Shown one piece after another: positions 43,063-51,534 of a DNA stretch of 64,000 nt. Made by a program: the position numbers and the translations under genes. Numbering within the stretch: the first letter of the stretch is position 1; every line of letters begins with the position of its first letter. A model generated the notes under the pieces. The model was given only the letters and a program-made list of their open reading frames with translations, had not been told where the DNA came from and searched no databases. The stretch covers positions 207,474 through 271,473 of the forward strand of contig NZ_LMEZ01000007.1 in the NCBI RefSeq assembly GCF_001426545.1. Direction: 5' to 3'. This DNA comes from Mycobacterium sp. Root135 (lineage in GTDB: Bacteria; Actinomycetota; Actinomycetes; Mycobacteriales; Mycobacteriaceae).

Positions 43063-44232
43063 TCACCGGGGCAGCGCGACGAGGCCGTTGACCGCGTCGT
43101 GAAGCTTCTCCGAGAACGACGCCTCGCTGAACTGCTTGACGTGGTCCCGGATCTTGTCCGAGTCGAATTTGGTCATCTCGAATCGGTCGACTGCCTCGGC
43201 GATGTCGCCGGGGGTCGGCTCGTCGAAGTACATGCCGCTGATGCCCTCGTGGATGGTGTCGAGGAATCCGCCGTACCGCAGCGCGATCGCCGGCCGGCCC
43301 CAGATTCCCGCTTCGAGCGGTGTGAGGCCGTAGTCCTCGTAGCTCGCCGCGAGGATGGCGCGGCAGTTCCCGTACAGCCATGCCAACTCTCCGTCGGAGA
43401 TGTCGGAGACCATGGTGACGTTCGGCGTCTTCATGGCGCGCAAGCGCTCGGCCTGCGGTCCGCGGCCGACGACGACGAGCCGGCGGTCGGTGCCTGCGAA
43501 CGCACGAACGATCGCGTCGACGTTCTTGTACGGCAGCAGCCGGGAGACGACGAGGTAGAAGGCGCCGTCTACCGAGTCGATGTTGGCCGCGTCCGCGCCC
43601 AGCCAGTCGACGACCTCGGGGATCGGCTTCACGCTGTCGGCTTGCGCCATGGTGACCGGAGGGAAGACGACCTCCGCCTCGATGTCGTAGGCGACGCGGA
43701 TGCGCTCGCGGATCACCGCCGAGTTCGCCAGGTAGCGGTCGCTGGACAGCGCGCCGCGGCGATCCCACGCGGTGAGGTACTTGGCCATGGCGCGAAGCCC
43801 CAGCTTCGCGACGGTGTTGCCGTGCTCGCCCAGGTAACTGTCACCTTGGTACAGCCAACGCGCCGGCGAATGGCAATAGATGAGCTTGCGGCCCGTGGTC
43901 TGGAATCCGTGCGCCCACCCGCTGCTGCTGGCGAGCACGACGTCGGCGTCGATCTGAATGGAGTTCGCGACGAATGGGAAGAGGGGAAGCGCCGCGCGGT
44001 GGTGCTTGCGGATCGCCTTCACCCGGTTGACGGGCGCCACCCGAACGTCGAGATCCCTGAATTCGGGGAACGTCGCGTCGGGGTCGTAGAGCATGGTGTA
44101 GATCGGAGCGTCCGGAAACGCCCTGCTCATGGCCAGTACGGTCTTCTCAGCCCCCCCGAGCTGAGTGAGGTAGTCGTGCGCTATCGCCACTCGAGGGCGC
44201 GTTGACGTGCGCGCTAAGAGGTCTCGGGGCAC
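43063..44232 (-). CDS. glycosyltransferase family 4, WbaZ-like (probable mannosyl/deoxymannosyl donor)
   Basis: This 389-residue GT-B enzyme opens with VAIAHDYLTQLGGAEKTVLA, the acceptor-domain glycine loop. KLIYCHSPARWLYQGDSY follows near 115, VVSRLLPYKNVDAIVRAFA near 235, and the donor site ASYEDYGLTPLEAGIWGRPA near 305 with the E-x7-E motif. These are hallmarks of WbaZ-like transferases that use GDP-sugars. The start is GTG 44232; an ATG at the same place is not available. The gene is flanked by the two beta-helix acyltransferases, with gaps of 69 and 204 bases. Confidence 0.9.
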   Translation of the reverse strand: MPRDLLARTSTRPRVAIAHDYLTQLGGAEKTVLAMSRAFPDAPIYTMLYDPDATFPEFRDLDVRVAPVNRVKAIRKHHRAALPLFPFVANSIQIDADVVLASSSGWAHGFQTTGRKLIYCHSPARWLYQGDSYLGEHGNTVAKLGLRAMAKYLTAWDRRGALSSDRYLANSAVIRERIRVAYDIEAEVVFPPVTMAQADSVKPIPEVVDWLGADAANIDSVDGAFYLVVSRLLPYKNVDAIVRAFAGTDRRLVVVGRGPQAERLRAMKTPNVTMVSDISDGELAWLYGNCRAILAASYEDYGLTPLEAGIWGRPAIALRYGGFLDTIHEGISGMYFDEPTPGDIAEAVDRFEMTKFDSDKIRDHVKQFSEASFSEKLHDAVNGLVALPR

Positions 44233-44436
44233 CGTCAGTAATCCTCACGATGTTTGGCACTTGAACATGCGTGCTGGGGGGGACAGGGGGTCGCGGCAAC
44301 CCGCCATACGGGAGTTGCCGCCGCCAACTGTACACCGGCTGCCGAAATCTCACCGGTTGCCAGAGAATGACTGGCAACTCGTGACCGGATCGTCAGCAAA
44401 ACGATCGAAACGTGTCCCCTGCTGTCACTTTAGGTG

Positions 44437-45123
44437 TCAGAACAGCGGCACCTTGAACTTCCCGCTGTACCGCAGAGCGTCCGGATTTCGTTTGCCGATG
44501 ACCTTGGCGGGGACGCCGCCGGCGATCCCGAGCGGGGGTATGTCGTTGACGACCACCGCATGCGCGGCGACCACTGCACCACTGCCGATGAGGCACGGCA
44601 GGATCATCGCGCGGCTCGCGATCCAGACGTGGTGGTCGATGACGATGGGGTCGGGTGGATTTGGCGCCGGCGGAAAGTCGGGATGGTTGATGTCGTGGCC
44701 ACCCGCGATCATGTGGGTGTCGCTGGCGATGATCACGTCGTCACCGATGGCAATCCCCGCCCTGGCGTCCAGCAAGCATCGGAACCCGATTGACACCCGG
44801 TCGCCGATGACGATCAATCGGATGGACCAGACGTTGGTTCCCCTGTTGATCGCCGTGTCCTTGCCGATCGACGCGCCGAACGCGCGGAGATAGGCCTGCC
44901 GGACGAAGTGCAGGGGAATGTAGGTGACGAAGTTGTTGAAGAACCAGGCGGAGTAGAGGTCGACGAACCTCGACCAGACCGTTTCGCCGGCGATGCGGAA
45001 GTTGACGATCCGCCCGTCGTCGTCGGTGATCCACTCCATCAGGCCGGGCGTCCGAACATTGGGATTCACCGCGCGCTTCTTGGCGAGGACCTCTGGATCG
45101 GACCGCTGGGGTTCGACGAACAC
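44437..45123 (-). CDS. left-handed beta-helix acyltransferase 2 (paralog of the 42.3-43.0 kb gene)
   Basis: This 228-residue protein has the same layout as its paralog: an N-terminal extension with a hydrophobic stretch (SAWFFNNFVTYIPLHFVRQAYL), beta-helix coils (GASIGKDTAINRGTNVWSI, GDRVSIGFRCLLDARAG), the loop IAGGHDINHPDFPPAPNP with active-site His, and the GVPAKVIGKRNPDALRYSG ending. It probably acylates a different position or sugar. It begins with GTG 45123. The 204-base gap downstream separates it from the WbaZ-like gene, so there may be an internal promoter. Confidence 0.87.
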   Translation of the reverse strand: MFVEPQRSDPEVLAKKRAVNPNVRTPGLMEWITDDDGRIVNFRIAGETVWSRFVDLYSAWFFNNFVTYIPLHFVRQAYLRAFGASIGKDTAINRGTNVWSIRLIVIGDRVSIGFRCLLDARAGIAIGDDVIIASDTHMIAGGHDINHPDFPPAPNPPDPIVIDHHVWIASRAMILPCLIGSGAVVAAHAVVVNDIPPLGIAGGVPAKVIGKRNPDALRYSGKFKVPLF

Positions 45124-45180
45124 TGTGCTTGCTCCCGTCTTCGTGGCTGCCCCCCGTAACGTCCGGGAGCAGTCAGCCGG

Positions 45181-46302
45181 TCATCTTGAACTCTCGAGCA
45201 ATTCCGACCACACGGTGGTGTACGCCTTGGCGATCTCCACGGCCGAACGTGCCTTCCGCTGGACGAGCACCTCGTCACCCAAGGTCGCCAGCTTGGCGTC
45301 GTCGTTGACCAGGGCCGTCACTGCGTCCGCGAACGCAGCGGCGACCTCCTCCGGCGAGTGAGACAGCCCGCGCAAGACGACGACGCCTTCGTCCTCCCCC
45401 AGATCGCCGAGCGCCCCATGGTCGGTACAGATGACCGGTGTCCCGTACGCGACGGCATGGGCCATCACCGCCGAGGAGGGGTAGCCCATCCCGTACGGCG
45501 AACGCTTGCCATAGGGCATGACGATCGCGCGAACCGACTCGAAGAACGCGTCCTCGGCGTCACCTTCGATGCCGCCGACGATGTCGATGCCCTCGATTCG
45601 AGGCAGGTCCTCGGTTCCGCGGCCTGCGACGCGAATGGCAATCTCCGGTGGCAGGAGTTGCCTGAGGGCGCCAATCTGCTCGAATCCCTTGCCGCGGTAG
45701 ACCAGACCGAAGAGCCCAATCGCGAGTGGTCGCTGCTCCGGCGGCCGGATGTCGGGCCGGTCGGCGACCTGGTGCGGGACCCGGACCACTCGAGCGTGCG
45801 GATAGGCCGGCCGGATGGACGTCGCGCCGCTTTCGGTCAGCACGAACAACGTGGTCGCTCGAAGCCACTTTCGCTGGACGGCGTAGGACACCCTGCGGAA
45901 GGGGAAGTGCACGGCGTGGTTGACAAGCCAGTGCTGGGCCATGAACCGTGTCCGGGCTGGCCACCAGATCGGGTGCGGCGGGTCGTGAATGGTGGCCGTC
46001 ACCGGGACGTGTTCGGGCAGTTTCGCGGTCGCCCAGAACGGGACCACGGCCCCGCCACTCAGTTCGGCATGCACCAGCACTCGCCCGCCCGGCGCGTCTG
46101 CCACCAACTTGCGGATCGCGGCGCTGTGCCGACGCAGGTCGGACACGCTGTCGTCGCCGGGGCCGCCGTGGCGATACTCGACGACGTCGGCGAAGTGCGA
46201 CCGCACGGCGTCGACGAACGCCTCCGCGAAGTCCCCGACGCCACCGATGCCGACCCGCGGCGCGATGTAGACCAGGCGGGTCTGCGAAAGGTCTGTGCTC
46301 AC
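45181..46302 (-). CDS. glycosyltransferase, GT-B fold (GT4-like)
   Basis: This is a 373-residue protein. The N-terminal YIAPRVGIGGVGDFAEAFVDAV carries the glycine loop. TATIHDPPHPIWWPARTRF lies near 100, LFGLVYRGKGFEQIGALRQL near 195, and MPYGKRSPYGMGYPSSAVM with AYGTPVICTDHGALGDLG near 255-290 forms the donor site. The donor sugar is not deducible, although the two upstream genes make GDP-deoxyhexoses. The GTG at 46302 overlaps the stop of the Gmd/Rmd-like gene as GTGA. Confidence 0.85.
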   Translation of the reverse strand: MSTDLSQTRLVYIAPRVGIGGVGDFAEAFVDAVRSHFADVVEYRHGGPGDDSVSDLRRHSAAIRKLVADAPGGRVLVHAELSGGAVVPFWATAKLPEHVPVTATIHDPPHPIWWPARTRFMAQHWLVNHAVHFPFRRVSYAVQRKWLRATTLFVLTESGATSIRPAYPHARVVRVPHQVADRPDIRPPEQRPLAIGLFGLVYRGKGFEQIGALRQLLPPEIAIRVAGRGTEDLPRIEGIDIVGGIEGDAEDAFFESVRAIVMPYGKRSPYGMGYPSSAVMAHAVAYGTPVICTDHGALGDLGEDEGVVVLRGLSHSPEEVAAAFADAVTALVNDDAKLATLGDEVLVQRKARSAVEIAKAYTTVWSELLESSR

Positions 46303-47282
46303 GAGGGCCGCTCCGGTCCCAAGTCGAACTCGACCATGGCCGCCACGATCTGGTCGAAGGACTTCGTCGTGCGCCAGTCCAGCACGGTTGCGGCCTTGGT
46401 CGCATCTCCGACCATCACGTCGATGTCCGCCGGCCGAATCAGGTCGGCGTCGACGTCCACCTTCGACTGCCAGTCCGTGATGCCAACGGAGGCAAATGCG
46501 GCGGCGGCGAAGTCGGCGATGGAGTGGTCGACACCCGTCGCAACCACGAAGTCGTCCCCCGTTCCGTGCGTGGCCATGCGGAACATCGCGTCGACGTAGT
46601 CCGGTGCCCAGCCCCAGTCCCGCCGCACCGCGATGTTCCCAAGTTTGACCGAGTTCTGCTCACCCCGGAAAATCGCTGCCACGGCGGCGGTTATCTTTCG
46701 TGTCACGAAAGACGTTGGCCGTCGCGGAGATTCGTGATTGAAGAGGATGGCATTGGACGCCTGCAATCCCCTGTCTCGGTAGACGTGGCACATCATGTGG
46801 CCCATCGCCTTGGACACCCCGTAGGGGGACGTCGGTCGAACGGGCGTGTCCTCGGTCTGCCGCGAGCCTGCCGACCCGGCAAAGATCTCCGCACTGGAGG
46901 CGTTCACCACGGCGATGCTGCGGCCCGTGGCGTTCTGCACCTTGAGGCAGGCGTCGAGCAATGCGGTAGTGGCGACGGCGTTCACGTCGGCCGTGTACAC
47001 CGGCCGGTCCCACGACAGCGCCACCGACGAGACTCCCGCCAGGTGGAAGACGTAGTCGGGCGACACCGTGGTCACCAGGTCGAGCACGGCGTCGCCGTCG
47101 GTGAGGTTGGTGGCGTGCGCCGTGACTTCTGCCAGCGCGACCGACTGTGGCCCCTCGTTGGGGCCGACGACTCCGTGAACGGCGACCCCGGAGTCGCTCA
47201 GCAGCCGCGACAGGTAGTAGCCATCTTGGCCGGTGACGCCGGTGACCAGTGCGACCTTCATGTGCTGGCGGTCCGACTGCAT
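46299..47282 (-). CDS. NAD(P)-dependent GDP-sugar epimerase/dehydratase, Rmd- or Gmd-like
   Basis: This 327-residue extended SDR protein is paralogous to the neighbouring Gmd: VTGVTGQDGYYLSRLL (NADP-binding), FHLAGVSSVALSW, VVNASSAEIFAGS, SPYGVSKAMGHMM (YxxxK) and AILFNHESPRRPTSFVTRKI are shared blocks. Next to a true Gmd it most likely reduces GDP-4-keto-6-deoxymannose to GDP-D-rhamnose or a related sugar. However, the Glu of the dehydratase site (S-A-E) is kept, so a second dehydratase cannot be excluded. ATG 47282 is used because GTGAGG lies five bases ahead; ATG 47261 (MKVALVTG) is the alternative. Only seven bases separate it from gmd. Confidence 0.82.
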   Translation of the reverse strand: MQSDRQHMKVALVTGVTGQDGYYLSRLLSDSGVAVHGVVGPNEGPQSVALAEVTAHATNLTDGDAVLDLVTTVSPDYVFHLAGVSSVALSWDRPVYTADVNAVATTALLDACLKVQNATGRSIAVVNASSAEIFAGSAGSRQTEDTPVRPTSPYGVSKAMGHMMCHVYRDRGLQASNAILFNHESPRRPTSFVTRKITAAVAAIFRGEQNSVKLGNIAVRRDWGWAPDYVDAMFRMATHGTGDDFVVATGVDHSIADFAAAAFASVGITDWQSKVDVDADLIRPADIDVMVGDATKAATVLDWRTTKSFDQIVAAMVEFDLGPERPS

Positions 47283-47289
47283 CAACGCC

Positions 47290-48315
47290 TCACGGCGCGG
47301 CGTGGCCTGCGTCGCGCGACTGCAGGGCGAGGTCGTTGTTCACCATCATCTCGACGAGGTCTTTGAACGTCACCTTGGGTTCCCACCCAAAGGCGTTGCG
47401 CGCCTTCGTCGCATCGCCAATCAACTGGTCGACCTCGGCCGGCCGCAACAGCGCCGTGTCGGTCTGCACGTACGGCTTCCAATCGTCGATCCCGACCGTC
47501 GCGAAGGCGACGTCGAGAAGCTCGGAGATCGAATGCGTCTCCCCGGTGGCGATCACGTAGTCGTCGGCGACGTCCTGCTGGAGCATCAGGTACATGGCTT
47601 CGACGTAGTCGCCGGCGAAACCCCAGTCACGCTCGGCGTCGATGTTGCCGAGGGTGAGGGTGTCCTGCAGGCCCAGCGATATCCGTGCGACCGCACGGGA
47701 CACCTTGCGCGTGACGAATTCGACGCCGCGGCGCGGTGATTCGTGGTTGAAGAGAATTCCCGAGCTGGCATGCATGTCGTAGGACTCGCGGTAGTTGATC
47801 GTCAGGTAATGCCCGTACACCTTGGCCACGCCGTACGGCGACCGCGGCCACAACAGCGTCGACTCGGTCTGCGGAACGTGCTGCACCTTGCCGAACATCT
47901 CCGAACTCGACGCCTGGTAGAACCGGACCCGCTTGCCGGAGACTTCCTGGTACAGCCGTACCGATTCCAGCATGCTCAGCACGCCGCCAGCCGTGACGTC
48001 GGTGGTCAGGCGCGCATTTTGCCAAGAGTAGGCAACGAACGACACCGCACCGAGGTTGTAGACCTCGTCGGGCTGCGCAATCGTCATCGCGCGCATCAAG
48101 CTGGACATGTCCAATAGGTCGCCGGCGATGACGTGAACGCTCGGGAGGACTTCCTCCAGCATTGCCGCCTTGGGGTTGTTCTGCCCCCGCAGCAACCCGT
48201 AGACCTCGTAACCCTTGGACAAGAGCAACTCCGACAAATAGATGCCGTCCTGCCCGGTGATACCGGTGATCAGCGCTCGCTTCGGAGCGCCGGACTCACC
48301 CGAGACCGATGCCAT
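47290..48315 (-). CDS. gmd: GDP-mannose 4,6-dehydratase
   Basis: This 341-residue SDR enzyme converts GDP-mannose to GDP-4-keto-6-deoxymannose. It has ALITGITGQDGIYLSELLL (cofactor site, about 14-32), YNLGAVSFVAYSWQ, the catalytic QASSSEMFGKVQ (Ser and Glu), SPYGVAKVYGHYL (Tyr and Lys) and LFNHESPRRGVEFVTRK. Length fits the family. ATG 48315 is preceded by GGAGGT at eight bases; the longer frame lacks this. It heads the long minus-strand unit of the island. Its substrate comes from manA, manB and manC of the core region. Confidence 0.94.
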   Translation of the reverse strand: MASVSGESGAPKRALITGITGQDGIYLSELLLSKGYEVYGLLRGQNNPKAAMLEEVLPSVHVIAGDLLDMSSLMRAMTIAQPDEVYNLGAVSFVAYSWQNARLTTDVTAGGVLSMLESVRLYQEVSGKRVRFYQASSSEMFGKVQHVPQTESTLLWPRSPYGVAKVYGHYLTINYRESYDMHASSGILFNHESPRRGVEFVTRKVSRAVARISLGLQDTLTLGNIDAERDWGFAGDYVEAMYLMLQQDVADDYVIATGETHSISELLDVAFATVGIDDWKPYVQTDTALLRPAEVDQLIGDATKARNAFGWEPKVTFKDLVEMMVNNDLALQSRDAGHAAP

Positions 48316-48556
48316 TCGTGGTACCTCCGTCGTGACTTCGAACAACCGCGTCAGAAACGCATGATCGAGATTAGCTGCGATGAATAGTTGCACGCTCGAC
48401 GGGATCTGTCCGTAGTGACCTTAGTTTGCCCACCTCCGGACGTTCGGTCGGTCTGTCGCGCTGGCCAAGCGCCGCAACGCCACGTCGGCCTCGAAGTCGT
48501 CCTACGCGAAGATCCCGATCAGCACGGCCTCGATCTGAGAGACTCTGGGAGTGGCG

Positions 48557-49516
48557 ATGTCACCGACCGACATGAAACGGTGGGCAAAGGACTGGGCGAA
48601 GCTTCGACTTCACACCCTCTTCGTCATGGGTCAGCGCGTGGGTGTGGACGTACTCCCCCGCCATTTCTACAGCCAAGTCCCCGACATTCCACACCTGCAA
48701 GGTGACCGCAAGTGGCAGCGACCGTACTCGCTGAGGGGCATCCGGGGAACCGACGTCGGTGAACAACTGGAATGGTTAGAGAATATTTGTGCGCCAAGTC
48801 TTACGGCCACTCTGCCCGCGCTGCGTCTGCACCAGCGTGCCGCCGTCGCCAACGGTGCCGTGGGTTATGGGCCAGTCGAGTCGGATCTCTTGTATTGCCT
48901 CATTCGAAGACTGGCACCCCGTCGGCTGGTCCAAATTGGTGCCGGCGCGTCAACGTGGGTCGCGCTGAAGGCAGCCGAAGACGCTGGAATCGACATCGAA
49001 ATTACGTGTGTCGACCCGTATCCGACGAATTTCCTGACCGCTATGGACCGGGTGGGAAAGATCAAGCTCCGCGAGACTCCCGTTCAGGACATTCCTGCCG
49101 ACGAATTGGCCGATCTCGGCGCGGGCGACGTTCTCTTCATAGATTCGACCCACACCGTCTCAGTGGGAAGTGACGTCAACTACGTCATCCTGGAGGTTCT
49201 TCCGAGACTCCGCAAAGGCAGCCTCGTTCACTTTCACGACGTCACGATGCCGTACGACTACGCGCCGTCCGTGCTGTCGAGCGACCTTTTCTTCTGGAAC
49301 GAAAGTGTGCTGCTGCAGGCTTTCCTCACCGACAATTCTCGGTTTGAAATTCGACTTGGATGCGCATTACTTCATGATCAAGCCCTCGAGCGGGTACAGA
49401 TGGTCCTTCCGACGTACTCGTCACCGATGAAGACTGATCGTGGACTCGCCGAGAAAGATCGCATTGGGGCGTATCCCACGTCGATGTGGCTCGAAGTCGT
49501 GGCAGATCCCACCTAA
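48557..49516 (+). CDS. class I SAM-dependent methyltransferase
   Basis: This 319-residue protein has the SAM-binding motif RLVQIGAGASTWVALKAAED near 125 and ITCVDPYPTNFL near 150. DVLFIDSTHTVSVGSDVNYV near 195 and KGSLVHFHDVTMPYDYAP near 222 follow, the latter placing His and Asp as possible metal ligands. The pattern fits Methyltransf_24-like O-methyltransferases. It probably methylates a sugar or is a distant relative of cephalosporin hydroxylase-type proteins. ATG 48557 is chosen because GGGAG lies five bases ahead. It is the only plus-strand gene between gmd and the epimerase gene. Confidence 0.78.
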   Translation: MSPTDMKRWAKDWAKLRLHTLFVMGQRVGVDVLPRHFYSQVPDIPHLQGDRKWQRPYSLRGIRGTDVGEQLEWLENICAPSLTATLPALRLHQRAAVANGAVGYGPVESDLLYCLIRRLAPRRLVQIGAGASTWVALKAAEDAGIDIEITCVDPYPTNFLTAMDRVGKIKLRETPVQDIPADELADLGAGDVLFIDSTHTVSVGSDVNYVILEVLPRLRKGSLVHFHDVTMPYDYAPSVLSSDLFFWNESVLLQAFLTDNSRFEIRLGCALLHDQALERVQMVLPTYSSPMKTDRGLAEKDRIGAYPTSMWLEVVADPT

Positions 49517-49525
49517 GGTCGAACG

Positions 49526-50770
49526 TCAAGAAGCGCAAGACCGCCCGCCCAGTATGAATCGGGTGAACCGCCCAGAGCGGCGTGCCAGAGAAATACTCTG
49601 GCTGAAGACCGTGTCGAAACGGTCACCGACGTTCACGATGTCAAAGTTGCGCTCGGCATAGTTGCGTGCGTCGATTCCCATCCTTTGCCGTCTCGACGGA
49701 TCCGAGAGGAGGTCGCCGAGAGCGGCCGTCGCGGATTCAAGATCGCCCGGCGCGACGACCAATCCGGCTCCCGCAGCTGCAATCGTGTCCGACACCGCGT
49801 TCTCCTCGGGCAACAGCGCCAAGATCGAGCGGCCGGCGCACAGGTAATTCAGCACCTTCGACGGAACGGAGTATCGACTCGCATCTCGCTCCAGCAGTAC
49901 GAGCAGAACGTCGGCAGTGGCCAGCACGTCCGGTAACTGCTCGTAGGGCTGATAGTCGACTAGCGTGAGGTTGGAGATGCCGCCGGCTCTTTCCTCGAGC
50001 CACTCGCGTCCCTTGCCTTGCGACACCACGAGCACTCGAGTCTCCGAGGGCAGGCTTCTGGCGAGGTCGGCGATGGCGGCGGGGTCGTGCTTCCACCCGA
50101 GTGTCCCGGCGTACATCACCACTGGAACGTCGGTCAGCTGGTGCGCCCTTGCCCAAGCGTTGTCCTTGTGCCGCAGTGGCATTTCGTCGATAGCCGCCCA
50201 GTTCGGAATGACGTGAATGGCGCGGCTGTGCACGCCCCAACCGTCGAGCTCGTCGACGAACGCGCCGCTTATCGGCACGACCGCAGCGGCGCTGCGCGCG
50301 ACGTGCCGCTCGCAACGAGCCGCCAGCCAACCGATGACGCCGCCAATGCGCCCAAGCCTTCTGCGCGCGATTGCGTCGATCGCCTCGCTGTAAACGTCCT
50401 GCTGCCAAAAGACGTAGCCGACGCCACACATTCCGAGAGCCGTCGACATCATCAGCAGCGACAAGAGCGGCACATTTGACAGCACTACGAGATCGGGACT
50501 GTGCCCCAACAACGCACGAGTCGCCTTCACTCCATATTGGATTTCTTGGCAAACCCGCACGATTGGCGAGTAGCGCCGGAACTGGCTCCGTAGGTGGATC
50601 GGGAGGATGGTGAACGATTCGGGATCGCCTGCACGGCGCTGGGTTGCGCCTTGACCGGTGACGAACGAACCGCAGAACTGATGTTGCACGTGGTGCCCGC
50701 GACGCGCCAGTTCGCGACTGAGACGGATTTGACCTGGATGACCTGAATAGTCGTGCACGACCAGTCTCAT
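49526..50770 (-). CDS. glycosyltransferase family 4, WcaI-like
   Basis: This 414-residue GT-B enzyme opens with LVVHDYSGHPGQIRLSRELA and a GHHV loop. VLSNVPLLSLLMMSTAL and YVFWQQDVYSEAIDAIARR follow (the WQQDVYP-like motif of WcaI), then YAGTLGWKHDPAAIADLAR near 250 and the donor loop VPSKVLNYLCAGRSILALLP near 340. It resembles colanic-acid fucosyltransferase WcaI, which uses a GDP-deoxysugar, a plausible match to the gmd product. ATG 50770 has GGAGG six bases upstream. The long upstream frame extension is rejected. Confidence 0.88.
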   Translation of the reverse strand: MRLVVHDYSGHPGQIRLSRELARRGHHVQHQFCGSFVTGQGATQRRAGDPESFTILPIHLRSQFRRYSPIVRVCQEIQYGVKATRALLGHSPDLVVLSNVPLLSLLMMSTALGMCGVGYVFWQQDVYSEAIDAIARRRLGRIGGVIGWLAARCERHVARSAAAVVPISGAFVDELDGWGVHSRAIHVIPNWAAIDEMPLRHKDNAWARAHQLTDVPVVMYAGTLGWKHDPAAIADLARSLPSETRVLVVSQGKGREWLEERAGGISNLTLVDYQPYEQLPDVLATADVLLVLLERDASRYSVPSKVLNYLCAGRSILALLPEENAVSDTIAAAGAGLVVAPGDLESATAALGDLLSDPSRRQRMGIDARNYAERNFDIVNVGDRFDTVFSQSISLARRSGRFTRFILGGRSCAS

Positions 50771-51534
50771 ACCGGACCTCCGCAACCAATCGTGCTGCGG
50801 GCCACCACCCGCATTGGTGGCTCGGCCCAGCTCAAGCGGGCACCAAACTAGCGAGACCGAGCGCTCCGCAAACGATATGCCTCGGTAACCCGATGCGTAA
50901 CGAAAACAATGTTCACCGCCCAAAATCGTTGTCCTGACGGCTGATCCCGTGGCGTGGCCAATGGGCAGGCATCCGCCCCGTGCCAAGCAGAGCGCTCGTC
51001 GACGAACGGCCCTCGGCTTGCGCCCCGTCATCGACCACCCTGCGGGGCGTCTACGCCGACACGGTCGTCGCAGGCTTGACGGCGAATCTTTCGGCACAGC
51101 GCAACGGGTAGCCACCGACGACCGACCGGGACGATGCGGTGTAGCGTCGAGCTTCAATCAGCAAACACATTTCAGTATCGGCCATGTCCGCCGGCGGGGC
51201 CCACCCCTAGCGCCGATGACGCCATGAGCTAATTAATAAGTTGAACTTCATCTGGGTTCGACCACGCCAAACCACCCTTCAGCTTCCTCCCAGTGAATGT
51301 TCGAGCCAGGCATAAATACGCAACAAGCTCGTGTTACGCCGAGATTGCGCCGCCCGTCGCGGCCCTCGGGGTTCCCGTGGTCGAACTCGCGACCACTGAC
51401 TGAAATCATGAGACAGCGAAGAACTCCATCAATAGACGTCTGAAGCATTCGCGCCGTTTCGGACTATTCGTACGAGATGTTCGCTAACGTCTGACGTACT
51501 CAGTCACCCAGACCCCGTGAGCGGAGTACCAGCC
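50771..51534. other. gene-poor 0.76-kb gap between the WcaI-like gene and the epimerase gene
   Basis: No gene can be supported here. The right half (about 51.15-51.50 kb) is visibly richer in A and T (for example CTAATTAATAAG) than its surroundings. It contains an inverted repeat GTGGTCG-N6-CGACCAC (51377-51396). A 66-codon minus-strand frame (51248-51448) includes FDHGNPEGRDGRRNL, faintly like an HNH-type segment, but is too short and unsupported to call. The stretch may hold promoters for both divergent genes or be leftover sequence from rearrangement. Confidence 0.4.

Noticed and set aside
50949..51227. 92-codon plus-strand frame in the 50.8-51.5 kb gap
   Set aside because: Arg/Pro-rich composition, no ribosome binding site and no recognisable family.
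51248..51448. Possible HNH endonuclease fragment (minus strand)
   Set aside because: Only a faint D-H...N-L pattern over 66 codons with no start context; not enough to call a gene or pseudogene.
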